From a virus, in IMG/VR virus record IMGVR_UViG_3300036860_000210, positions 1 through 32,328 of that record: 32,328 nt of DNA; one strand, written 5' to 3'. Position numbers and translations under genes: made by a program. Under the pieces are notes generated by a model. It did not search any database. It was not told the DNA's origin and worked only from the letters and a program-made list of their open reading frames with translations. Below, one piece after another: positions 25,816 to 32,328 of the stretch. Within the stretch, counting starts at the first letter, position 1, and each line of letters starts with the position of its first letter.

Positions 25816-27318
25816 CTATGTCGTACCTGTTCCCGCCCGGAAGCCCACGGGGTCCAGGACCTTGGAACCGTTCCGCCACCACGCGAAAAGACCGCGTTGC
25901 CCAGTTGGAAAGCCGAATCCCGCTCCGGCCACGGCCTGCTGCGTGAGGTTCTGCACGAGCTCGACGTTCATGCCGACCCGATCGATGATCTTGAACATCG
26001 AGAAGTCACCCAGGAAGATGTCCTTCACTCCGTTCACGATCGTGGCCGGTGCCGTCGAAAGCTCGTTCACGGCGTAGCCGAGCAGTCGCAGCCCGGTGTT
26101 GCCGTTTCCACCCGAGGACGCCGGAGCGTTCCCCATGAGCTCACCGATGCGGAGCCACAGCTGCGCGCCGCCGGCGGTGTCCAGCGCTCGGATGATGTTG
26201 TAGATCGCCCGGTTCGCCACCCACTGAGCCCGTGGGCGGAAACGTGGAGCGAGTGCCGCCTCGATCGCGTAGAGGTTGGCGGCGGTGATCGTCAACCCGG
26301 TCGACAGAGCCGTGGTCCCGGTGACGCCCGTCGACAGACCGAAGGGGTTCGGCGGGGTGCCGTTGCCGCTGAAGAACGCGGTGGCCTCCTCGTCGTCCTT
26401 CGAGTCGGCGAACAGACGCGCGAGCCCGGCGTCCATGCCGGGCCAGTCGCCCTCGGCCTCGACCGAGAACGGCACGAACGCCTGAACACGCGAGCAGACG
26501 ATCGCGGGCTGCGCAAGCGTCGGCGTGTTGTCGGTCGTGACCGCACCCTCAGCCGCACGGGACGCCGTGATGGCCGCCGCCGTGGTGCCGCGCCACTCGT
26601 TCGCCCCCACGATCGACTCGACGTTCGAGATCGCCCTCAGTGGGTTGACCACCGAGGCCGACACCGGGATCAGCGTCGGGTCGAGGGTGAACGTGATCGG
26701 GATGCCCGTGGTGCCGAGCGAGAATGCACGCTGCTCCTCGTTCGTCATCGGGACGCCGGACATCCACTTGCGGAACGCCGCCCGGTAGGCTGGCGACCCG
26801 GTCTTGAGGATCCGCCGGGCGAGTTGCCCATCGTCGGTGTCGAACTCGTCGAGCAGGCGTGCGATGTGCTCCTGCACCCGCTCCCTCGGCAGCGCGCCGG
26901 GCCGGTCGGGGAAGTGCGCAAGCTCGATCGCTCGCATCGCCCGGTCGCGGTATTCCTGGCGTCCGCGGCTCGGGTCCTCCGGATTGAATCGGACGTTCGA
27001 CAGGTCGTAGATGTCCCGTTCCTTGAGGCTGGAACGGTCGACCTTTGGTGCCTCCCAGGCCGGGGTTGCGCGCGCCGGATCCGCCGGCCCGTTCGTCGCG
27101 ATGTGCTTCAGGTACTTCTCGCGCTTGTCCAGCTCGACCACGCGCTTGTCGATCTCCTCGTTCGTCTCCACGAGCTCTGCGTAGCGCTCGCGCGCGTCGT
27201 CGGGATAGGGCAGGCCGGCATACTCGTTCTCGAGCGCCGTGAGTTCGGCCTTGACCTCCCCCTGCTTGTTCGTGAGCTCCTCGATGGACCGGAGCTCGTT
27301 CAGCTCTGCGACATCCAC
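25816..27318 (-). CDS. HK97-fold major capsid protein
   Basis: GTG 27318 with an AGAGGAG ribosome binding site is preferred (GTG 27327 has no spacing to it), giving about 500 residues. The N-terminal 75 residues form a charged coiled coil (delta/scaffold domain: LNELRSIEELTNKQGEVKAE, EEIDKRVVELDKRE), normally removed by the prohead protease. The rest has typical HK97 elements: an N-arm region, SRVQAFVPFSVEAEGDWPGM, a long P-domain helix, AQWVANRAIYNIIRALD, and an A-domain part with FLGDFSMFKIIDRVGMNVEL. It should assemble the shell. Its terminator and downstream endonuclease are noted separately. Confidence 0.92.
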   Translation of the reverse strand: MDVAELNELRSIEELTNKQGEVKAELTALENEYAGLPYPDDARERYAELVETNEEIDKRVVELDKREKYLKHIATNGPADPARATPAWEAPKVDRSSLKERDIYDLSNVRFNPEDPSRGRQEYRDRAMRAIELAHFPDRPGALPRERVQEHIARLLDEFDTDDGQLARRILKTGSPAYRAAFRKWMSGVPMTNEEQRAFSLGTTGIPITFTLDPTLIPVSASVVNPLRAISNVESIVGANEWRGTTAAAITASRAAEGAVTTDNTPTLAQPAIVCSRVQAFVPFSVEAEGDWPGMDAGLARLFADSKDDEEATAFFSGNGTPPNPFGLSTGVTGTTALSTGLTITAANLYAIEAALAPRFRPRAQWVANRAIYNIIRALDTAGGAQLWLRIGELMGNAPASSGGNGNTGLRLLGYAVNELSTAPATIVNGVKDIFLGDFSMFKIIDRVGMNVELVQNLTQQAVAGAGFGFPTGQRGLFAWWRNGSKVLDPVGFRAGTGTT

Positions 27319-28505
27319 TGCAGCCACTCCTCTCGTGTGCGAAATCGCCGCACCTCGGGAACGGGCAGAGGCTTTTCCTCAGGAGGCTTTTCCTCGGCGC
27401 CCTTCTTCTTCAGCACGTCCTCGATCATCCGGGCCAGCTCGCCCGGACGTCTTCTCGCCAGCTCGGCCACCGTCTCGGTCGCCGGCCGGAATTCATCGGT
27501 GAGGGATCGCACGCCGGCGGTGGCGCCGACATAGGCCGGGAACGTCACCGGGCCCGCCTCGAACACCGAGGCCTTCACGATCGTCCGCTCCGGGAGACCT
27601 TCCGGATTGTGATCGGAGACCTCGGGCTTGTGGACGATCTCCTCGTCGTCAATGCCGAATCGGAACGACGCCCCGTAGGCACCGGCCCGCAGACCATCGA
27701 CCACGAGCGGGGGCACCCCGGCGAACATGGGTGCCTCAGCCACCGCGACGAGGTCGGCCTCGCGTGCCGTCACCGGGTGGCCGAGCAGCTTGTCGCCGAG
27801 CTCGGGATCCCGACCATGGTTGAACGTGATCTTCGGTGTGCGCTCGGCGAACGAGTCGAGGAACGCACCCTGTCTGATCCGTTCCATGAACCGGCCCTCG
27901 AACCACGAGTCGATCTCGGTCCACTCGTTGAACCGGGCGAAGTTGACGACCAGCGTCGGGGGGTGATCGCCCTCCCCATCACGGAGCTCGAAGTTCTCGG
28001 CCGATGGGGCGATCGCGCGGTACAGATCGGCCGTCGGAAGCGCGGATGCCTCCTGGGCCTGGATCGTTGCCATGTGCGCCTCCAGGTGTCGACGAGCCTC
28101 GGCGGCGTTGGTGAGGCCCTGGGTCTGTCCAAACCGCTGCAGCGCTTTGCGAACGCCCTCAGCGTTGGGAACCGGATGCTTCGCCAGATAGTGGTGGGGC
28201 AGCTTGTGGCTCGAGCGGAGCGCGGCGTCGCCGGAGGTCTTGCCCGCGCAGATCTTGTTGTACTCCGCGGCCGTCGAGCACTGCGTCATCGCCTTGTTGC
28301 CGTCCCACGCGCTGTTATCGACCGCGGCCCGTGTGGCCTGATCGACCATGCTCGCCTCCTTCACGTTGGCGTTGAGCGCCGCCAGGTGCTTGAGCGCCGC
28401 GGCCTTCGTCGGGTGACAGCCGCCGGGCACGATCTTGCCCGTAGCATCGAGCACCACGGCCCAGCCCGAGCAGCCCGAGTAGCTACTGTCTAGGTGCCAC
28501 GGCAT
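27300..28505 (-). CDS. Prohead protease with N-terminal extra domains
   Basis: This 401-residue protein has three parts. Residues 1-50 (CSGWAVVLDATGKI, then CHPTKAAALKHLAAL) are a small domain common at the N-terminus of phage proteases. Residues 52-150 carry a helical region with paired Cys (TQCSTAAEYNKICAG). Residues 160-340 are the HK97-type serine protease: VVNFARFNEWTEIDSWFEGR, KITFNHGRD with candidate H230, and IVKASVFEAGPVTFPAYVGA with candidate S313. A Lys/Glu/Pro-rich tail follows. It trims the capsid delta domain during maturation. It lies between portal (and LAGLIDADG) and capsid. Confidence 0.85.
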   Translation of the reverse strand: MPWHLDSSYSGCSGWAVVLDATGKIVPGGCHPTKAAALKHLAALNANVKEASMVDQATRAAVDNSAWDGNKAMTQCSTAAEYNKICAGKTSGDAALRSSHKLPHHYLAKHPVPNAEGVRKALQRFGQTQGLTNAAEARRHLEAHMATIQAQEASALPTADLYRAIAPSAENFELRDGEGDHPPTLVVNFARFNEWTEIDSWFEGRFMERIRQGAFLDSFAERTPKITFNHGRDPELGDKLLGHPVTAREADLVAVAEAPMFAGVPPLVVDGLRAGAYGASFRFGIDDEEIVHKPEVSDHNPEGLPERTIVKASVFEAGPVTFPAYVGATAGVRSLTDEFRPATETVAELARRRPGELARMIEDVLKKKGAEEKPPEEKPLPVPEVRRFRTREEWLQWMSQS

Positions 28506-28839
28506 GACGCTCCTCGACGGTCCGCAGCGACGGTCTCAGCGCAAGCACGGCTGCAAGCTGTCGACGGCGTCGTTCGCCGAGCCACGGGCCGATGAGTTCC
28601 CCGAATCTGCTCACGTTGACATGGCCCTGCGTTTGCCAATGCCACTGCACCTTGTTGCCCGGCCCCTTGTTACGCGGGTCGACTGTCCCGCGACCCATGA
28701 CATCTCGGAATCGCTCGATCACATCACGGTCGGTGGATCGGATCGCGGCGAGCGGATAGCCGCTGGATCGCGTGAACCAGCCCTCGCCCTCGAACAAACC
28801 GGCGGCCCAGGCGAGTTGCTCCTCAACTGACGGCGGCAT
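28483..28839 (-). CDS. LAGLIDADG homing endonuclease, portal-protease junction
   Basis: ATG 28839 (17 bases before the portal stop) gives 118 residues. [17 protein letters not shown] is a single LAGLIDADG motif, followed by a beta region (STDRDVIERFRDVMGRGTVD; KVQWHWQTQGHVN) and ELIGPWLGERRRRQ. It is a diverged relative of the 25211 gene but lacks that gene's C-terminal zinc domain. The 3' end overlaps the protease start by 23 bases. It is probably mobile and cuts a related phage at this junction. It is likely active, since the acidic motif is intact, but this is not proven. Confidence 0.8.
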   Translation of the reverse strand: MPPSVEEQLAWAAGLFEGEGWFTRSSGYPLAAIRSTDRDVIERFRDVMGRGTVDPRNKGPGNKVQWHWQTQGHVNVSRFGELIGPWLGERRRRQLAAVLALRPSLRTVEERHAVAPRQ

Positions 28840-30217
28840 CGGCGGGCACCTTCCCGTTCCCACTCGGCGCTGGCAGCTCGCCGCCCGGTGGCTGGAGCTG
28901 CACCGAGAACAGGCCCGTGTGCTTGAGCAGCGACAGGTCGTTGGCATCGACCGCCGCGACCACCGACTCCGACTCGAACCCGGCATCGACCAGGGACTTC
29001 ACGGTCGAGGCCCGTACCGAGAGGATCTCGGCGGCGTCCTTCTGGTCCTCCTGCAGGAACGGGATGTCGCGGTCGTCGTACCACAGGCGGGCGTCCGAGG
29101 GGGTACTGATGATGTTCTGCAAGGACCCGGCGAAGTTGCGCCACGTCGGGCGGGCCCACTCATCGGCGAAGGCCCGCCGGGCCTGGCCGTAGTTCGAGTA
29201 CGTCGCGGCCTGCAGCCCCTCGGAGAGTCCGACGAGCACCGGTGGCACGCCGGCAGCCGCAGCGATCCGGGTCTCCCCGGCGCCCTGGGTCTGCTTGAAA
29301 TCGACCTGCCGTAGGTTTGCACCGATCACCGTGGCGTCGGCGCCGCCGCCGAGGAAGATCCGCTGGTAGGCGCCCTGGAGCCCCTCGGGGTGCATCTCCT
29401 TGAACAGCTTCACCCACTCTTTGAACTTCTCCGGGGTGATCTGCGGATCGGACTTCACCAGCAGGTTCGGAGTGGCCCCGCCCTCGAAGAACTTCAGCTT
29501 GTGAGTGGTGGCCGCGAGGTCTCCCTCGATCTCCCGGATGACCGGCGAGATCCACGACCTCCCCCTCCACGGCGCCAGCGGGTCGGGCATCGGGGCGAAG
29601 TGCGCCACCCGGTTCGGCAGCAGCGGGATGGGATCCTTGCCGCCAGCCGTTCCACCGGGCTGGTACAGGTAGCCGAGCACCTCCGCCCCCAGATCCCAGC
29701 CGTTGCTCTCCTTCACGTCGGGGATCCCCGAGACGATGGTCATCCAATCCGGACGGAGCACCTGCAGACGGCGCGGCGACAACCAAGCGACGAAGGCATT
29801 CCCGGCGAAGTCGGCCGAGATCAGAGACTTGGCCAGCAGGTCGCCGGTTGTTCCCCCGGGCCAGGGCCGCTCGAGGAGGTTCAGCGAGGGGTCCGAGAAC
29901 AGATCGCCCGGCCGGCCCTTTCGCATCCGCTGGAAGGCGAACCGCGCCTCCGTGAACACCCGGAGCCGCACGGCACAGCAGGCGAACACGACGGCATCGG
30001 CGCCGAGAGCCCCCGTGACGTGGCCCGTGTATGACGGTGCGATCCTCTCCTCGTTGCCCCGCAGCGTGGTGTTCAGCCCCAGCGGATAGCTGGTCCCCAT
30101 GAACGAGACCCACGTCAGCCAATCATCGATCGAGAGCGGATCGTTGCGCTCCTCCATGGCGAGCTCGTCCCCCTTGAGGGCGAGGCCACGGCTGAAATCG
30201 AACGTGAAGCGTCCCAT
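28823..30217 (-). CDS. HK97-type portal protein
   Basis: This 464-residue protein has ADAVVFACCAVRLRVFTEAR, RPWPGGTTGDLLAKSLISAD, AWLSPRRLQVLRPDWMTIV, and KLKFFEGGATPNLLVKSDPQ, the stepwise pattern of the HK97 portal family. The C-terminus is long and flexible, with Pro/Gly (LQPPGGELPAPSG), normal for the wing-to-barrel end. The start at ATG 30217 has AGGAGC upstream. It forms the 12-fold ring for DNA packaging and head-tail joining. Confidence 0.9.
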   Translation of the reverse strand: MGRFTFDFSRGLALKGDELAMEERNDPLSIDDWLTWVSFMGTSYPLGLNTTLRGNEERIAPSYTGHVTGALGADAVVFACCAVRLRVFTEARFAFQRMRKGRPGDLFSDPSLNLLERPWPGGTTGDLLAKSLISADFAGNAFVAWLSPRRLQVLRPDWMTIVSGIPDVKESNGWDLGAEVLGYLYQPGGTAGGKDPIPLLPNRVAHFAPMPDPLAPWRGRSWISPVIREIEGDLAATTHKLKFFEGGATPNLLVKSDPQITPEKFKEWVKLFKEMHPEGLQGAYQRIFLGGGADATVIGANLRQVDFKQTQGAGETRIAAAAGVPPVLVGLSEGLQAATYSNYGQARRAFADEWARPTWRNFAGSLQNIISTPSDARLWYDDRDIPFLQEDQKDAAEILSVRASTVKSLVDAGFESESVVAAVDANDLSLLKHTGLFSVQLQPPGGELPAPSGNGKVPADAAVS

Positions 30218-30226
30218 TCGGCTCCT

Positions 30227-31801
30227 CTAGATCGACGCGATCATCGGCTCGCGGGCACCCTGCGCCGCGTAGAACATGGCCCGGTCGTAGGCGAGCACAG
30301 CTGCCACCGCGAGGTCGATATGGCGCGGGGAATCCCGCGTCTCCTTGGTGATGTAGGCCCCGTCGCGGTGCTCCTTCACCACGGCGTTGTGCAGGTGCCG
30401 TGACAGCCCGGGGTTCCCGTCATGGGCGATCCCGGTGCCGTTGACCACCGCGGCGTAGAAACGGGCGCATGCCGGCGCCATCCGCACGATCGAGTTGGTC
30501 GGAAACTCCACCACCTGACGGTAGCGGTCGGTCCACTCCTCGATCTCTGAGGTCCACCGGTGCGGGTCGCACGCCATCTCGCGGACGTCGTAGGTGCGAA
30601 ACGCCCGATCGACCGCGGCGTCGACCTCGCCGCGGGGAACCCGCCAGCTCTCGTCGGCGTTCTCGGGCCGCTCCCACCAGTCGAGCACGAACAGGAAGCC
30701 GTCGAGCGTGCAGCCCACCAGCCCCGTGCAGTCCCGGTTGTACGAGCCGTCGAATCCGAGCACCACCGTCGTCCCGGGCTCGACCTGACAGTCGACCTCG
30801 AGGTTTCCCCACAGGCCAGCCGGAAGCCACGATCCGGCCGGCCGGACGAACTGGCCGAGGTGATAGCGCCGGAACTCGTGCTCGGGAATCCGGTCCACCT
30901 CATAGCGCGCCGCGATCCGCTCGATGTCCACCCACGACGCCGGCATGGCCTCGCGGATGGCCGCCCGGAGTTGCTCGGGATCCCCGAGGTCGTACTGGCC
31001 GGTTGCCGCGTATCGCACGTACAGGAACGTCGGGTCGACAATCTCGCCCGCCGCGACCTTCTCTCCGTAGGCCACCAGGCCGCCGATGAGCGAGTCCGGT
31101 TGGGCATCGTCCGGCGTGCTGATGTTCAGCTCGAGCCCCTGATCGCGCTTGGAGAGCGAGTTGCCGACGACCAGATGCACCCGGCGCTGGCGAGGCAGTG
31201 TCCACTCGTGGAGTTCGTCCGCGATGAAGGCCGTCGGAAGGCCGCCCTCATTGGTCCCACCCACGCCAGCAACCCGGAACAGCCGGCCGGGCTGACCCTT
31301 CACCCCGATCTCGGTCTCGAACGCTTCGAGGAACGGCGCCACGCCGCTTGATTCGTGGGTGGCCATGATGTACGTCGGCTCGAACAGCCGGTCCGTCTGC
31401 TCCCACGACGCCGCCGCGAGCGGGATGTTCGGCGACTTCCGCCGCGTCGGGGCGCCGGTGGTCGTGACCGTCGTCGGGCCCGCGAGCTCGGCCAGCCCCA
31501 CGGCGCCCAGGAGCTCGGTCTTGCCCCAGCCCTTCGGACCGATAAACAGCGCACGGCGGACGACCCGACGATGCGTCTCGGCATCGACGAGGTACAGCCG
31601 CCGGAGCAGGAATCGCTGGAACGGATCCGTCAGGAACGGCTGCCCGTAGAAATCCCCCTCAGCGTGGACGAGGTTGGCCTCGATCCAGTCGGCGACGACG
31701 CCGCCGAGGTCGATGAACCTACCGCTCGGGGGCGGCGAGATCGCTGCCGGCGTCGCTGATTTCGACGAGGGGCGGCGCGTCGTCACGGTCGATCTCGCCA
31801 T
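30227..31801 (-). CDS. Terminase large subunit
   Basis: ATG 31801 with GGAGG gives 524 residues. The ATPase domain has Walker A FIGPKGWGKTE (G88-T95) and Walker B AFIADE (E196). Nuclease-domain acids are D351 (VVLGFDGSYNRDCTGL), D412 (ACDPHRW) and D496 (DSPRHIDLAVAAVLA). The N-terminal 35 residues are low-complexity; the start is supported by the ribosome binding site, although it overlaps the small subunit by 83 bases. It packages and cuts phage DNA at the portal. Confidence 0.92.
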   Translation of the reverse strand: MARSTVTTRRPSSKSATPAAISPPPSGRFIDLGGVVADWIEANLVHAEGDFYGQPFLTDPFQRFLLRRLYLVDAETHRRVVRRALFIGPKGWGKTELLGAVGLAELAGPTTVTTTGAPTRRKSPNIPLAAASWEQTDRLFEPTYIMATHESSGVAPFLEAFETEIGVKGQPGRLFRVAGVGGTNEGGLPTAFIADELHEWTLPRQRRVHLVVGNSLSKRDQGLELNISTPDDAQPDSLIGGLVAYGEKVAAGEIVDPTFLYVRYAATGQYDLGDPEQLRAAIREAMPASWVDIERIAARYEVDRIPEHEFRRYHLGQFVRPAGSWLPAGLWGNLEVDCQVEPGTTVVLGFDGSYNRDCTGLVGCTLDGFLFVLDWWERPENADESWRVPRGEVDAAVDRAFRTYDVREMACDPHRWTSEIEEWTDRYRQVVEFPTNSIVRMAPACARFYAAVVNGTGIAHDGNPGLSRHLHNAVVKEHRDGAYITKETRDSPRHIDLAVAAVLAYDRAMFYAAQGAREPMIASI

Positions 31802-32243
31802 ACAGATCCTCCAGCCGTCGGCGCGCCTGCGTGAGCTGCAGCCCGAGCGAGAGACGCGCCCTCGGGTTCAGGCCAAACCGGTCCTCAAGCGCCCGGATTT
31901 CCCCATCGGTGGTCGCGAGGTACTTGGCCAGCGGGTGCAAGACGAGCTGCCCCTGCGAGCCGAGCGCCGTCGGGCCGGCATCGAGCGCCTTGATCGCCCG
32001 ATAGGTCCGCTCCCGTTCGTCCTTCAGCTTGGCCAGGCGCTCGAGCGCCTGGATGTCGGTGTCTCCCTGGACCGCCTTGGCCACGTCGGAGCGCCAGAAG
32101 GCGAACCACCAGGCCCGCGTGTCCCGAAGCAGCCCCTTCGGCGGCTTGGGGACCTCGAGCTCACCGACGATCGCCAGCTCGGCCTTCTTCGGGTGGTTGC
32201 GCCTCAGCGGGCGCTGCTTTGGAACCGGCCCGCGAGCACCCAT
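31719..32243 (-). CDS. Terminase small subunit, P27 family
   Basis: ATG 32243 with TTGGAGGTTT gives 174 residues. The start MGARGPVPKQRPLRRNHPKK is the P27 family hallmark (M-G-A-R-G-P-x-P-K-x), followed by helical DNA-recognition segments (AWWFAFWRSDVAKAV, ALERLAKLKDERERTYRAI) and a conserved end GLNPRARLSLGLQLTQ. It should recognise the packaging site. A longer start at 32285 is less likely. The 85 bases upstream (32244-32328) show no clear gene or promoter. Confidence 0.85.
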   Translation of the reverse strand: MGARGPVPKQRPLRRNHPKKAELAIVGELEVPKPPKGLLRDTRAWWFAFWRSDVAKAVQGDTDIQALERLAKLKDERERTYRAIKALDAGPTALGSQGQLVLHPLAKYLATTDGEIRALEDRFGLNPRARLSLGLQLTQARRRLEDLYGEIDRDDAPPLVEISDAGSDLAAPER

Positions 32244-32328
32244 CGAAAACCTCCAACCGGTACAACGCATGGAAAACCCGTACACGATCTGAGCCGACTG
32301 AGCGGGTGTGGAGCATTCACCCTGCGTT

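Noticed and set aside
25897-27534. Long plus-strand frame (545 codons) opposite the capsid and protease genes.
   Set aside because: It is the high-GC antisense shadow of the capsid gene, Arg/Gly/Asp-rich with no domain or ribosome binding site.
1-32328. The window as a closed circle, with the tailspike frame continuing from position 1 to 32328.
   Set aside because: The joined frame runs into Arg/Pro-rich sequence that overlaps the small terminase start and does not look like beta-helix protein. No terminal repeat joins the two ends, so a simple circle is not supported.
1-32328. tRNA genes, CRISPR arrays and insertion sequences.
   Set aside because: No cloverleaf with TTCRANY arm, no regular repeat-spacer array, and no transposase with terminal repeats was seen on either strand.

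Overview
The window is most of the genome of a temperate, long-tailed (siphovirus-type) bacteriophage or prophage. It has a P27-type small terminase, large terminase, HK97-type portal, prohead protease, HK97-fold capsid, tail tube, frameshifted tail chaperones, a 739-residue tape measure, an M15 endolysin and a tyrosine integrase. High GC, many GTG starts, two apparently leaderless promoters (TTGACA-17-CAGGAT and TTGCAG-17-GATAAT), a peptidase-type endolysin and no clear spanin pair suggest a high-GC Gram-positive-like host, probably an actinobacterium or relative. The host cannot be named from the sequence. No tRNA, rRNA or CRISPR array was seen.

Layout. Almost everything is on the minus strand and packed with ATGA, GTGA or TGATG stop-start overlaps. 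From right to left: head genes (32243 to 22955: terminases, portal, protease, capsid, connectors), tail genes (23867 to 16081), a lysis and nuclease cassette (15507 to 13013), the lysogeny switch (11205 to 12901), a long early operon of about 25 small genes (11417 to 2697: helicase-loader-like and replication proteins, HNH proteins, zinc ribbons, exported proteins), then a non-coding gap with a terminator and a cluster of CTAG palindromes, and a second tail block (2419 to 1) that ends in a tailspike cut by the window edge. Only two blocks are on the plus strand: the HTH regulator with integrase (11506 to 12901), and a two-gene island with its own promoter (15590 to 16084: a secreted RTX-repeat protein and an AlpA/excisionase-like HTH protein).

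How it works together. The switch is a divergent pair. A leftward Cro/repressor-like HTH gene heads the early lytic operon, with a perfect palindrome between its own -35 and -10. A rightward HTH gene leads into the integrase through a G8 tract and a C/G hairpin, where the coding frame changes. Replication appears to use host polymerase plus a phage DnaD-like initiator and helicase loader. Head and tail proteins come from one long leftward transcript, broken by two LAGLIDADG endonuclease genes that bracket the protease-capsid pair.

Most unusual content. (i) A 47-residue TatA homologue overlaps by four bases a small protein with a twin-arginine leader, and both lie directly upstream of the tailspike: a candidate phage-encoded Tat export or membrane-lesion module. 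(ii) An HNH homing endonuclease is fused in frame, without a stop, to a membrane-anchored lysozyme/transglycosylase-like domain. (iii) The HTH-integrase junction changes frame at a G8 tract. (iv) A small protein family is present in two diverged copies about 21 kb apart. (v) Several exported proteins are scattered through the virion, lysis and early operons.
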